Origin: Bacteroidales bacterium
GTDB lineage: Bacteria; Bacteroidota; Bacteroidia; Bacteroidales; UBA1715
Assembly: GCA_024402335.1 (NCBI GenBank)
Contig: JAKSTZ010000005.1
Span: 33,222 to 97,221 of the forward strand
Direction: 5' to 3'
DNA: 64,000 bases
A program made the translations under genes and the position numbers. Positions 54,448 to 62,263 of this stretch are shown here, piece after piece; position 1 is the first letter of the stretch; the number at the start of each line of letters is the position of its first letter. Under the pieces are notes generated by a model, which was given only the letters and a program-made list of their open reading frames with translations, did no database searches and had not been told where the DNA came from.

Positions 54448-55326
54448 CTAATATATATATGCTTTAACTGACCCTGTATATGTACCAAGTGCTTTGTAAT
54501 AAGAGTATTCGTTAATTTTTGTTTTAAAAGAATACATACCAATAGAAGTTATTTCTTTGCTGTCATATTCTATAATGATATCTTCGGTAATTGATGGACA
54601 GCAATGAGGATCGTTTTCTAAATACCCCATAAACGTCCCTTCTATACGATTCTTGACAAGTCTATTTAGATATATCTTTGTTTCGGAAAAACAATCATTT
54701 AACTGTTTGAAGTTTTTAATGCTGTTTGTTGAAATTTCAGAAATCGTATATCTATTTGTGCCTGATAAAACAAGGTAGGAAGTACAAGGTATTTCATTTC
54801 CTCCATAATAAAAACAAATTTGATAAAGGGCGTCTAACTTTCCATCTTTATTTAAATCGCTGTAGCCGCATTGCTTTATTCCACCGTCATCTCCGGAAGT
54901 AGGAATGCTTTCGTGTGTGAATACCCCTAATGTTATTTGTTGCTCTACCCATGTGTTGAAAGTTTTTTGAATTTTTTCTTGTTCTTTTATGGAAGAAACA
55001 TCTTCCCCCATAGTATTTAATGTTTTTTGAATTATTTCTTTTGCGTTTTCGTGAGTGATTTTTTCTTCTGTGTATAGTGAATCTACTTTAGAATCTTTGC
55101 TGAAGAATTGTTTTATATCATTCCAATTAGTATATATAAAATAGACGATAATTATGGTACAGATTGTTTCAATCCATTCCATGATTAATCTTTTCTGAGG
55201 TTTACTGCTTCTTTCGCTATTTTGCTTTTCTTGTGTGTCTTCCACTGTTTCTAATGATTTTCCACAGTTATTGCAAAATTTTGCATCTTCATAGTTTGAA
55301 TGGTTGCAATGTTTACAAATTTTCAT
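54448..55326 (-). CDS. Zinc-ribbon membrane protein, frame broken at a dinucleotide repeat
   Basis: The 292-residue reading frame opens with a zinc ribbon 'CKHCNHSNYEDAKFCNNCGKS' (Cys at 4, 7, 18 and 21; two CxxC), then a charged linker and one membrane segment (about 51-66, 'WIETICTIIIVYFIYTNW'). The rest (about 95-290) is an extracytoplasmic domain with 'YSDLNKDGKLDALYQICFYYGG', resembling the 'DLNGDGKLD' FG-GAP-type motif, and later 'DPHCCPSITEDIIIEY'. It ends 'GSVKAYIY' exactly at an (AT)5 tract where the downstream frame resumes. The function is unknown; the layout resembles sensor or surface proteins with a zinc ribbon inside the cell. The neighbouring ORFs on this strand look like one gene set. 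Confidence 0.65.
   Translation of the reverse strand: MKICKHCNHSNYEDAKFCNNCGKSLETVEDTQEKQNSERSSKPQKRLIMEWIETICTIIIVYFIYTNWNDIKQFFSKDSKVDSLYTEEKITHENAKEIIQKTLNTMGEDVSSIKEQEKIQKTFNTWVEQQITLGVFTHESIPTSGDDGGIKQCGYSDLNKDGKLDALYQICFYYGGNEIPCTSYLVLSGTNRYTISEISTNSIKNFKQLNDCFSETKIYLNRLVKNRIEGTFMGYLENDPHCCPSITEDIIIEYDSKEITSIGMYSFKTKINEYSYYKALGTYTGSVKAYIY
54451..54460. repeat. (AT)5 tract at the reading-frame break
   Basis: Five AT units (minus strand: GC then ATATATATAT then TAG) form the stop of the upstream frame. With four units the frame would read GCA TAT ATA TTA GAA and continue into the downstream half. It may be a slippage site, a sequencing slip or a fixed mutation. Confidence 0.7.
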
Positions 55327-55383
55327 ATGTAATTGTTGTCATGCCGACTCCCAAGCAAAATGTAATGATTATAAATAAAAAAA

Positions 55384-55595
55384 GCGTGGAATCTGTATCT
55401 GTTGCTTGTCTCACATCTTGAGGTCTTCGCTACCTTTCCCATCGAAACAAGCAACGAAGACCCACGCCGTACGATAAGCAATACGAGTGTATTGCATACA
55501 ATCATACCCATGGGCATTCATCGCTACTTTGTTTTTGACGGGATTTTGAAGTTTGCGAAGTTTCAAGATGTCAAAACAAAGCGTTAGATAAACGC
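55384..55595. other. Highly structured intergenic element, candidate RNA
   Basis: Complementary arms are dense here. GCGTG (55384-55388) pairs with CACGC (55463-55467) and encloses TTGCTTGT (55402-55409) with ACAAGCAA (55447-55454), and GGTCTTCG (55422-55429) with CGAAGACC (55455-55462). The order of these arms is that of an H-type pseudoknot. Further hairpins follow: GCAATAC/GTATTGC (55478-55495), CTTTGTTTTTGAC with GTCAAAACAAAG (one bulge), and GCGTT/AACGC (55581-55595). No protein-coding signal is convincing in either direction. It could be an ncRNA, a cis-regulator or a non-autonomous mobile repeat. Confidence 0.45.
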
Positions 55596-55698
55596 CTTTC
55601 CCTAATAAATGTATCCCCACCGACCACAAATGTATCGGCGTAGATTTTTACAAAAATAGAAAATTTTGAATTGTGATTAACAGAAAGTAATAAAAACA

Positions 55699-55706
55699 TA
55701 TCTTTG
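55699..55706 (+). promoter_or_regulatory. -7 box of the tyrS promoter
   Basis: TATCTTTG fits TAnnTTTG and lies 16 bases upstream of the tyrS ATG. The structured element upstream (ending about 55,595) lies outside this short leader. Confidence 0.55.
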
Positions 55707-55722
55707 CGAAAAATTTAAATCG

Positions 55723-57015
55723 ATGAATTTTGTAGAAGAATTGAAATGGAGAGGCATGCTTCAAGATATCATGCCTGGAACAGAGGAACAACTTTCTAAA
55801 GAAATGACGACAGCTTATTTGGGTATAGACCCAACTGCTGATTCTTTACATATTGGTCATTTGTGTGGCGTTATGATGTTGAGACATTTTCAACATAGCG
55901 GTCACAAACCACTTGCTCTTATTGGTGGAGCTACTGGTATGATTGGTGACCCTTCTGGAAAATCAAAAGAACGCAATTTGTTGGACGAAGCAACTCTTGC
56001 TCATAATGTCGCTCACATTAAAGCTCAATTAGAACATTTCCTTGATTTCAATAGCGATGCTCCTAATGCAGCAGAGTTGGTTAACAACTATGACTGGATG
56101 AAAGATTATACTTTCCTTGATTTCGCAAGAAATGTGGGTAAGTTGATTACCGTTAACTATATGATGGCAAAAGATTCTGTAAAAAAACGTTTCAATGGCG
56201 AATGCTCTGATGGTATGAGCTTTACAGAATTTACATACCAATTGTTGCAAGGATATGATTTCGTGTACTTGAACGAACATAAAAATTGTAAATTACAAAT
56301 GGGTGGTTCCGATCAATGGGGAAATATTACTACTGGTACGGAATTGATTCGTCGTATGAATGGCGGTGAAGCGTACGCTTTAACTTGTCCGTTGATTACG
56401 AAAGCAGACGGTGGAAAATTTGGTAAAACAGAAAGTGGTAATGTTTGGTTGGATCGTCGTTATACATCTCCATATAAGTTCTTCCAATTCTGGATGAACG
56501 TAAGCGATGATGATGCTAAACGTTATATCAAGATTTTTACTATGCTTCCAAAAGAAGAAATAGATTCATTGATTGCTGAGCATGAACAAGCTCCTCATTT
56601 GCGCGTTCTTCAAAAACGTTTGGCACAAGAGGTTACTATTATGGTTCATAGTAAGGAAGACTATGAAGCTGCGTTGGAAGCGTCGAATATTTTATTTGGA
56701 AATGCAACAAGTGATTCTTTGAAAAAATTGGATAAAGAAACATTCTTGTCTGTTTTCGAAGGAGTTCCAACTTTCCAAGTTGCAAAATCAGAAATTGAAG
56801 CAGGTGTTTCTGTTATAGATTTGATTGCTGAAAAAACAAACATTTTCCCAAGTAAAGGTGAAGCTCGTAAAATGATCCAAGGTGGTGGCGTTAGTATTAA
56901 CAAGGCTAAGGTAGAAGCTATCGATATGCAGGTAAATGCAACTGCTTTATTGAATGGCTCATACATCTTGGTACAAAAAGGCAAGAAGAACTATTTTATA
57001 GTAGAAGTAAAATAA
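55723..57015 (+). CDS. tyrS: Tyrosyl-tRNA synthetase
   Basis: TyrRS charges tRNA-Tyr. The 430-residue protein has the class I signature '[14 protein letters not shown]' (HIGH), '[13 protein letters not shown]', the tyrosine-binding '[12 protein letters not shown]', '[14 protein letters not shown]', and '[13 protein letters not shown]', a KMSKS-type loop read as KFGKT. The C-terminal S4 RNA-binding domain is present ('[27 protein letters not shown]'). Codons are of the favoured type. It is monocistronic, with a terminator that overlaps the leader region of the following SDR gene. Confidence 0.98.
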   Translation: MNFVEELKWRGMLQDIMPGTEEQLSKEMTTAYLGIDPTADSLHIGHLCGVMMLRHFQHSGHKPLALIGGATGMIGDPSGKSKERNLLDEATLAHNVAHIKAQLEHFLDFNSDAPNAAELVNNYDWMKDYTFLDFARNVGKLITVNYMMAKDSVKKRFNGECSDGMSFTEFTYQLLQGYDFVYLNEHKNCKLQMGGSDQWGNITTGTELIRRMNGGEAYALTCPLITKADGGKFGKTESGNVWLDRRYTSPYKFFQFWMNVSDDDAKRYIKIFTMLPKEEIDSLIAEHEQAPHLRVLQKRLAQEVTIMVHSKEDYEAALEASNILFGNATSDSLKKLDKETFLSVFEGVPTFQVAKSEIEAGVSVIDLIAEKTNIFPSKGEARKMIQGGGVSINKAKVEAIDMQVNATALLNGSYILVQKGKKNYFIVEVK

Positions 57016-57037
57016 TTGTTGAAAATCAAATTTTAAG

Positions 57038-57076
57038 AAATGGCAATGTGCGATTCTGCATGTTGCCATTTTTTTT
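57038..57076 (+). terminator. Terminator after tyrS
   Basis: ATGGCAA with inner TGTGC pairs with GCATG/TTGCCAT, followed by eight T. The stem contains an ATG that extends the frame of the next gene but is not its start. Confidence 0.85.
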
Positions 57077-57078
57077 AT

Positions 57079-57086
57079 TATTTTTG
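57079..57086 (+). promoter_or_regulatory. -7 box of the SDR gene promoter
   Basis: TATTTTTG follows directly after the tyrS terminator T-run and lies 25 bases before the SDR ATG at 57112. This supports the shorter start. Confidence 0.55.
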
Positions 57087-57111
57087 TTGCGAAGAATTTT
57101 ACTATTGTAAC

Positions 57112-57843
57112 ATGAAAACAGATGTAAAAGGGAAATGGGCACTTATCACAGGTGCTAACAGAGGTATCGGATACCGAATTACTAAATTTATGGCGGGACA
57201 GGGTTGTAATCTTGTATTGCACAGCCGTTCGTTGGATCACACTCAAAAAGTACTTGAAGAAGTAAAAGCTATGGGTGTTGATGCTTATTGCGTTGCTGCG
57301 GAATTATCTAAACCAGAGGAAGTACAAAAAATGATTGCAGAAATCAATGCAAAAGGTACTCAAATTGATATCTTGTTCAACGATGCTGCTGTTCAAATTG
57401 CATACCGTACTGACTACTATCAAACTCCTGTAGAAGATTACACACAAAGTTTCTTAATCAACACTATTGCTCCAATGATGTTGTGCTACGCTTTCTTACC
57501 ACCTATGATAGAACGCGGTTTCGGTCGTGTAATCAATACTACAAGTGGTATTGATAAAGAACCACAACAAGCTGGTTATTCTGCAAGTAAAGCAGCGTTG
57601 GATAAAGTAACAAAAGATTTGGGTACGACAGTTGACGGCACAGACGTTATTATTAGTCTTACTGATCCAGGATGGTGCCGTACGGATTTGGGTGGACCAA
57701 ATGCTCCAAATTCACCGGATTCTGTAATTCCAGGTATTGTATTGGGTGCATTTGTAAACGATAAGAAAAGTGGTCGTTTGTTTGGTGCCCAAGATTTTGC
57801 CGGTCTTACATTGGACGAAGCTTTGGCAAAGGTTCAAAAATAA
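57112..57843 (+). CDS. Short-chain dehydrogenase/reductase
   Basis: This 243-residue classical SDR has the cofactor motif 'ALITGANRGIGYRITKFM' (TGxxxGIG, about 9-26), 'DILFNDAAVQIAY' in place of NNAG, a catalytic Ser in 'VINTTSGIDKE' and the catalytic pair in 'AGYSASKAALDKV' (YxxxK), with the Rossmann fold throughout. The substrate is unknown, and it is not one of the fatty-acid FabG enzymes by its 'NDAA' loop and short C-terminus. The start was moved to 57112, because the longer frame begins inside the tyrS terminator stem. Confidence 0.92.
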   Translation: MKTDVKGKWALITGANRGIGYRITKFMAGQGCNLVLHSRSLDHTQKVLEEVKAMGVDAYCVAAELSKPEEVQKMIAEINAKGTQIDILFNDAAVQIAYRTDYYQTPVEDYTQSFLINTIAPMMLCYAFLPPMIERGFGRVINTTSGIDKEPQQAGYSASKAALDKVTKDLGTTVDGTDVIISLTDPGWCRTDLGGPNAPNSPDSVIPGIVLGAFVNDKKSGRLFGAQDFAGLTLDEALAKVQK

Positions 57844-57865
57844 ATTTTCTTTGAATTTGTATCTT

Positions 57866-57900
57866 AAGCAGAATCTCAGAAATGGGGTTCTGCTTTTTTT
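57866..57900. terminator. Terminator between the SDR and MFS genes
   Basis: AAGCAGAA (57866-57873) pairs with TTCTGCTT (57888-57895), followed by T. It lies between convergent genes and overlaps the end of the MFS gene. Confidence 0.85.
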
Positions 57901-59080
57901 ATTTTGCATAAATTCTTGTTTTGTATTTGTTCTTCGCAACTAAGAAGAATACCAATACGCCAATAATGTTGACTATCCATGCCGCCCAGAAAGCTTCGGT
58001 ATATCCATAAAATTCGGAGAAGAATCCTCCTGCAACTATGCCAAGACCAATACCGACATCCCACGATACTAATACGGAAGAATTTGCGGTTCCTCGTTGT
58101 GAGTTTGGTGCCATATTAATGAACATAGTCTGCATTGCGGGCCACATGTGTCCGTTCCCTAAGCCTATAATAAATGCAGAAGCATAATAGCCAAATTCAT
58201 TCGGCACGGCGACAAACAATAGGTAGCCGATCATTGCGATGCTACAGCCGATGCCTGCATTTTGTATTATTTTTCCTTGTCGTAAAGTTCTACTGCCGAC
58301 TAGTCTGGAAAGTATAAGGCCTATTGATAATAGCATAAAAAAGAAACCCGAGCCGCCGCGGATGTTTAACGCTTCTTTACCGTAAATTGCTACGTAGGTA
58401 GATAAAACTCCGTAAGAAAAAGCATAACATACTATGCAAATTGCTGAGTGCCATCCTTTTGATAAAAAAAATCTGTCCAATGATATTGCTTTTTTGTCTG
58501 GAATAGATTCTCTCTTTTCTAAATGTACGGTAGAATTAATAAGAAAACCTATCATTGCTATTACAAAGGCAAGCACAAATAGTATGTCAAAATTGTTCGT
58601 AGCGTTGTAAATCCAAAGTGCCACGGAAGGACTTATTGCTGTAGCAAGATTATTGCTTAAACCATAGTATCCTATACCTTCGGCTCGTCGTGAAGAGGGA
58701 AGTACGTCTATTGCTACAGTGCTATTCGATACGGTGACGGCTCCAAAGGGGGCACCGTGGAATGTCCTAATTAGTGCGAAAAATAGAAGAGAACCTGCGA
58801 TAATATAGCCGGAGAAAAATAAGAAAAACAGGAAATAACTAACAAGTAAAACTATTTTTCTTGGAAAACTGTCAACTATGTAGCCGCTAAACATTCTCGA
58901 TATTAACGCCATAATAGTGTAGCCAGAAAGTACAATGCCGATTACGTGCTTATCTGCTTGAAATGTTTCACTTAGGTAAATAGGCAGTAATGGTGTGAGC
59001 AACATGAAGGAAAAGAATATCATAAAGTTTGCACACCAAACTTTTATGTAATTGCTATTCCAAAGTCGTTCGCTCTCCAT
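57899..59080 (-). CDS. Major facilitator superfamily transporter
   Basis: This 393-residue protein shows about twelve hydrophobic segments. The first loop carries the MFS motif-A-like 'GYTIMALISRMFSGYIVDSFPRKIVLL'. The central loop at about 190 separates two six-helix halves, and 'GLGNGHMWPAMQTMFINMAPNSQRGTANSS' appears in the second half. The family resembles drug/metabolite:H+ antiporters (the 'R..GT..S' motif is common in YfcJ-like members), but the substrate cannot be told. The start is ATG 59080, eight bases after the upstream DUF4846 gene stop; the longer frame begins with GTG inside that gene. The two genes are probably co-transcribed. Confidence 0.9.
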   Translation of the reverse strand: MESERLWNSNYIKVWCANFMIFFSFMLLTPLLPIYLSETFQADKHVIGIVLSGYTIMALISRMFSGYIVDSFPRKIVLLVSYFLFFLFFSGYIIAGSLLFFALIRTFHGAPFGAVTVSNSTVAIDVLPSSRRAEGIGYYGLSNNLATAISPSVALWIYNATNNFDILFVLAFVIAMIGFLINSTVHLEKRESIPDKKAISLDRFFLSKGWHSAICIVCYAFSYGVLSTYVAIYGKEALNIRGGSGFFFMLLSIGLILSRLVGSRTLRQGKIIQNAGIGCSIAMIGYLLFVAVPNEFGYYASAFIIGLGNGHMWPAMQTMFINMAPNSQRGTANSSVLVSWDVGIGLGIVAGGFFSEFYGYTEAFWAAWIVNIIGVLVFFLVAKNKYKTRIYAK

Positions 59081-59087
59081 TTTTTCT

Positions 59088-59921
59088 CTATAGAAAACGT
59101 TTAAGTTCACTTGTCGTAAATGTCCATTGTGGGAAATTCACAGTGGCCTCCGATGGGTTAACAATATACCAAGGAGAGTTTGTCTCGTCATTGAGGTTCT
59201 TGACTATTTCGATTTCTTGTGCAGGCATGTAACTTTGGGCGCAAATAAACGCTATTTTTTTAGTCTTTGGATTTTTTGCTACATCTACAACTATCATAGC
59301 ATGCCCAGGATGACCACCGTGAATAAATACGTCGCCAGGTTGGATTCTGCTAATTTGTACAGGTATTAATTCTTTTGATAGAGAGGCGGTTCCCGCATAC
59401 ATAAATACTTTGTCTAGGTATTCACGGAATATTTTATAAGAATAGTCTTTTTGAGCTGTTTTTTGCCAAGTTGTATTGTTGCCTTTTACAAATATTCTTT
59501 CCCCCTCTGCCCATTTCGTGTAGTCGGCAACGAAACCATTGGTAAATTTAAAATGAATCTCAGAATATCTTTTTTGTTTCCATAAATATTCTGCACGAAT
59601 GCGCATAACAGCATCGGCACATTGTTGTAAATCCGTAGTGCCAACTTCCATGTTCACAACAGCACAGGCGCCTGCTTGGTAACTTTTTTCAGTGCCGTTG
59701 AATAGCATTACCTTTGATCCATGTTTTTTTAATGGGAGATTGCGAAGGTAGTATGTGAATGAATTAGCTTCGCATTTTTCTCTTGCAAATCCAGTAGGTG
59801 GAAGAATGCGTGTTTCAACCGTTGTCCCATTTGGGTTTATCGTATAGCTTTGTAATGTGCTTGCACAAAATAATATTGCTGAAAGGAATAATGTCCCTAA
59901 AAGTAATGTTGTTTTTTTCAT
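59088..59921 (-). CDS. DUF4846 exported protein
   Basis: The 277-residue protein has a signal peptide (about 1-25, 'LFLSAILFCAS'). The mature part follows the DUF4846 pattern: 'ILPPTGFAREKCEANSFTYYLRNLPLKKHGSKVMLFNG', 'VNMEVGTTDLQQCADAVMRIRAEYLWKQKRYSEIHFKFTNGFVADYTKWAEGERI', 'YSYKIFREYLDKVFMYAGTASLSKEL', 'IQPGDVFIHGGHPGHAMIVVDVAKN', and 'CAQSYMPAQEIEIVKN'. The 'GD.F..GG.PGHA' segment resembles the His-containing strand of NlpC/P60-like hydrolases, so a cell-wall peptidase role is possible. The function is not established. It lies just upstream of the MFS gene on the same strand. Confidence 0.85.
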   Translation of the reverse strand: MKKTTLLLGTLFLSAILFCASTLQSYTINPNGTTVETRILPPTGFAREKCEANSFTYYLRNLPLKKHGSKVMLFNGTEKSYQAGACAVVNMEVGTTDLQQCADAVMRIRAEYLWKQKRYSEIHFKFTNGFVADYTKWAEGERIFVKGNNTTWQKTAQKDYSYKIFREYLDKVFMYAGTASLSKELIPVQISRIQPGDVFIHGGHPGHAMIVVDVAKNPKTKKIAFICAQSYMPAQEIEIVKNLNDETNSPWYIVNPSEATVNFPQWTFTTSELKRFL

Positions 59922-59990
59922 ATCGTTCTTTTATAAAACAAAAATAGGAATTATAGGCGAGAAATCTTTTCTTCGTGTGAAAAAAACTTG

Positions 59991-59998
59991 TAATTTTG
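59991..59998 (+). promoter_or_regulatory. -7 box of the META-like lipoprotein gene
   Basis: TAATTTTG fits TAnnTTTG and lies 21 bases before the ATG at 60020. The frame upstream of 60020 overlaps the box, so the ATG is preferred. Confidence 0.55.
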
Positions 59999-60019
59999 AA
60001 CGTTAATTATTTAAAGAAT

Positions 60020-60418
60020 ATGAAAAAAATTTTTAGTGCCATCGTTATGGCTTTGCTTGTTATGGGTTGTTCTTCAACAAAAGAAATGTCTATCGTAGGA
60101 ACTTGGCATATTAATGATGCCAATGGTGTTAGTACAGAAAAAGGTGAAGAGGAAGCATTTATTGTGTTTTCTGCTGCAAATGAAATAAATGGAAGTACTA
60201 GTGTGAATTCATTCTTTGGCAAGTACAAATACGCGAGTGAAAATCTTTCATTGTCAGATATGGGAATGACAAAAAGAATGGGCGCTTCAATGGATGTTGA
60301 AGATGCGGTAGTACAAGGCTTAAATTCTGTAAAACAATGCAAGATTTCTGGTGATGAAGCTACGTTTTTCGACGAATCAGGAAAGGAAATCATGCATCTT
60401 GTGAAAAAATCAGAATAA
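60020..60418 (+). CDS. META/HslJ-like lipoprotein
   Basis: This 132-residue lipoprotein has the lipobox 'LLVMGC' (Cys17). The mature part has the META-domain look: 'SIVGTWHINDANG' (G-T/W start), 'AFIVFSAANEINGSTSVNSFFGKYKYASENLSLSDMGMTKRMGA' and 'GDEATFFDESGKEIMHLVK', matching HslJ/META family spacing. HslJ-type proteins are envelope-stress lipoproteins, but the function here is not known. The following MGMT gene starts eight bases later, so the two may share a transcript. Confidence 0.7.
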   Translation: MKKIFSAIVMALLVMGCSSTKEMSIVGTWHINDANGVSTEKGEEEAFIVFSAANEINGSTSVNSFFGKYKYASENLSLSDMGMTKRMGASMDVEDAVVQGLNSVKQCKISGDEATFFDESGKEIMHLVKKSE

Positions 60419-60425
60419 ACAAAGT

Positions 60426-60881
60426 ATGCTTTTTGAAGCAACGTATAATTCGCCGATAGGAATATTAAAAATTGTTTGTAATGAAACGGCGGTTGTGCGG
60501 TTGGAACGTGTTGTTGGTGTTGAAAAGCATTCTGATTTTCCATTGTTGTTAAGGATTCAACAGGAACTTGATGAATATTTTTTAGGGAAAAGAAAAGACT
60601 TTACTTTCCCGATAGAATTACATGGCACGCCTTTCCAATGTTCTGTGTGGTGTGAATTACGTAAGATTCCTTATGGACAAGTATCTACGTATGGTGAAAT
60701 AGCAAAACGAATAGGCCGACCTAAGGCATCTCGTGCAGTCGGAAGTGCTTGTAATAAAAATAAATTGTTGCTTGTCGTTCCCTGTCATAGAGTTGTTGGT
60801 GCAACAGGTTCTTTGGTTGGATTTGCTTTAGGTCTTGATGTAAAACAGACATTATTGTCTTTAGAAACAAAAAAAGAATGA
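60426..60881 (+). CDS. ogt: Methylated-DNA-protein cysteine methyltransferase (MGMT)
   Basis: This enzyme removes O6-alkyl groups from guanine in DNA in a single-turnover reaction. The 151-residue protein has a short N-domain and the active site 'VVPCHRVVGATGSLVGFALGLDVKQTLLSLE' (Cys120), preceded by 'FQCSVWCELRKIPYGQVSTYGEIAKRIGRPKASRAVGSACNKN' (Tyr/Arg finger and DNA-binding HTH). It is the standalone Ogt/Ada-C type. Its stop overlaps the start of the next gene in an ATGA arrangement. Confidence 0.95.
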   Translation: MLFEATYNSPIGILKIVCNETAVVRLERVVGVEKHSDFPLLLRIQQELDEYFLGKRKDFTFPIELHGTPFQCSVWCELRKIPYGQVSTYGEIAKRIGRPKASRAVGSACNKNKLLLVVPCHRVVGATGSLVGFALGLDVKQTLLSLETKKE

Positions 60882-61783
60882 TTTATACATTAGGAGAAAC
60901 GGTTATAGATTTGATATTCAAAAATATGCAACCGCAAAGTGCAAAAGTTGGTGGCTCGGCCTTAAACACGTCGGTTACTTTGGGACGGTTGGGTGATTCT
61001 GTTTCTTTTATCTCTGAGGTTGGTAACGATGACTTTGGAAACTGGTGCTTATCGTTTTTGCGGGAAAATGGTGTTTCTACTGATTATGTAGTTTGTTATG
61101 AAAACAAGAAAACCTCTCTTGCATTGGCTTTTCTAAATGAAAAGAATGATGCTAAATATCAATTCTATAAGGAGTTCTCGGAAAGTTTGACAGCAAATGA
61201 TAGTACATTGTGTTCTAAAGACTATCTATTGCTTTCGTCGTCTTTTTCGTTGAATGAGCGAGTTCGTGGGGCGGTTCGTTCAATGTTGCGAAAAGCAATG
61301 GATGCAAATGTTGTAGTCTTGTACGATCCGAATATGCGTAAACCTTTGTCGAAAACAGGAAAATCATACGATTTTTTGAAAGAAAATTTGACGGCGGCAG
61401 ACATTAGTCATATTTCGGACGAAGATGGAATCGCAATGTTTGGTGCAAAAACTTCGGATGAAGTTTATGAATGTTTGAAAGAATGGAATGTGCCGGTTTT
61501 GGTCTATACGCAGAATAGTAGGGAAGTGGTTGTGAAAACTCCATTGTTTACAAAAGAATATGCTGTTCCTGAAATAAAGGTTGTTAGTACGATTGGAGCG
61601 GGGGATACATTTAATGCTGGATTACTTCACATGTTGCACAAATATGGTATTCGAAAAGACCAAATTAAGACAATTTCCGAGAATTTCTTCGATGAAGCTA
61701 TTCCGTTTGCTATTCGATGTGCGGGGGCAGTTTGTCAGTCTATGGATAATTATGTACCAAAAGAATTTGTCAAATCTTTGTAA
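60878..61783 (+). CDS. PfkB-family sugar kinase, possibly fructokinase
   Basis: This 301-residue ribokinase-family protein opens 'YTLGETVIDLIFKNMQPQSAKVGGSALNTSVTLGRLGDSVSFISEVGNDDFGNWCLSFLRENGV' (substrate-binding N-G-G and dimer lid), has 'LYDPNMRKPLS', and carries the catalytic signature 'STIGAGDTFNAGLLHML' (base Asp). A carbohydrate substrate such as fructose is likely, judging by similarity to fructokinases, but it cannot be proven. It overlaps the preceding MGMT gene by four bases (ATGA), so the two are translationally coupled. Confidence 0.88.
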   Translation: MIYTLGETVIDLIFKNMQPQSAKVGGSALNTSVTLGRLGDSVSFISEVGNDDFGNWCLSFLRENGVSTDYVVCYENKKTSLALAFLNEKNDAKYQFYKEFSESLTANDSTLCSKDYLLLSSSFSLNERVRGAVRSMLRKAMDANVVVLYDPNMRKPLSKTGKSYDFLKENLTAADISHISDEDGIAMFGAKTSDEVYECLKEWNVPVLVYTQNSREVVVKTPLFTKEYAVPEIKVVSTIGAGDTFNAGLLHMLHKYGIRKDQIKTISENFFDEAIPFAIRCAGAVCQSMDNYVPKEFVKSL

Positions 61784-61818
61784 AAGAATACTTTTTGTGA
61801 AAAAAAAACATTTTAAGT

Positions 61819-61848
61819 ATTGCAATTAAAGAAAAACGTGTACTTTTG
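61819..61848 (+). promoter_or_regulatory. rpsO promoter
   Basis: TTG at 61820-61822, 18 bases, TACTTTTG at 61841-61848. This fits the Bacteroidota pattern. The ATG is at 61885; the longer frame from 61846 overlaps the -7 box. Confidence 0.65.
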
Positions 61849-61884
61849 CGTCTTGAAAAACGATTTAGAGAAATATATATAATT

Positions 61885-62154
61885 ATGTACTTAACTACAG
61901 AAAAAAAAGCTGAATTGATCAAACAATTCGGTAAATCAGAAAAGGATTCAGGATCTGCTAAATGTCAAATCGCTATTTATACTGAAAGAATAAATGCATT
62001 GACAGAAAAGATGAAAGAAAACCACAAAGATTTCGTTACTCAACGTTCTTTGTTGAAACTTGTTGGTAAAAGACGTAGTTTGTTGAATTACGTAAAAGAC
62101 CACGATATAGAAGAATACCGTAGCTTGATTAAGGCTTTGAACATCCGTAAATAA
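61885..62154 (+). CDS. rpsO: Ribosomal protein uS15
   Basis: S15 binds 16S rRNA helix 20-22 and nucleates the central domain of the 30S subunit. The 89-residue protein has the typical four-helix pattern with 'FGKSEKDSGSAKCQIAIYTERINALTEKMKENHKDFVTQRSLLKLVGKRRSLLNYVKDHDIEEYRSLIKALNIRK'-type segments. ATG 61885 gives the standard length of 89 residues. rpsO next to pnp is a very common bacterial arrangement. A weak terminator separates the two. Confidence 0.98.
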   Translation: MYLTTEKKAELIKQFGKSEKDSGSAKCQIAIYTERINALTEKMKENHKDFVTQRSLLKLVGKRRSLLNYVKDHDIEEYRSLIKALNIRK

Positions 62155-62185
62155 TCTTTTACGCGATAAAACTATAATAGTGGGA

Positions 62186-62210
62186 AGGCAATTTTTACAG
62201 TTGCCTTTTG
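62186..62210 (+). terminator. Terminator after rpsO
   Basis: AAGGCAA (62186-62192) pairs with TTGCCTT (62201-62207), followed by TTG. Modest strength, so some read-through into pnp is plausible. Confidence 0.7.
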
Positions 62211-62263
62211 CTATTTATTATAGTTTATACTCATAGAGAATTTATACACAAATAAAATACAAT

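Noticed and set aside
57040..57111. Longer SDR start with a Cys- and Tyr-rich N-terminus
   Set aside because: It lies in the tyrS terminator stem, T-run and the next promoter; the Rossmann fold begins right after ATG 57112.
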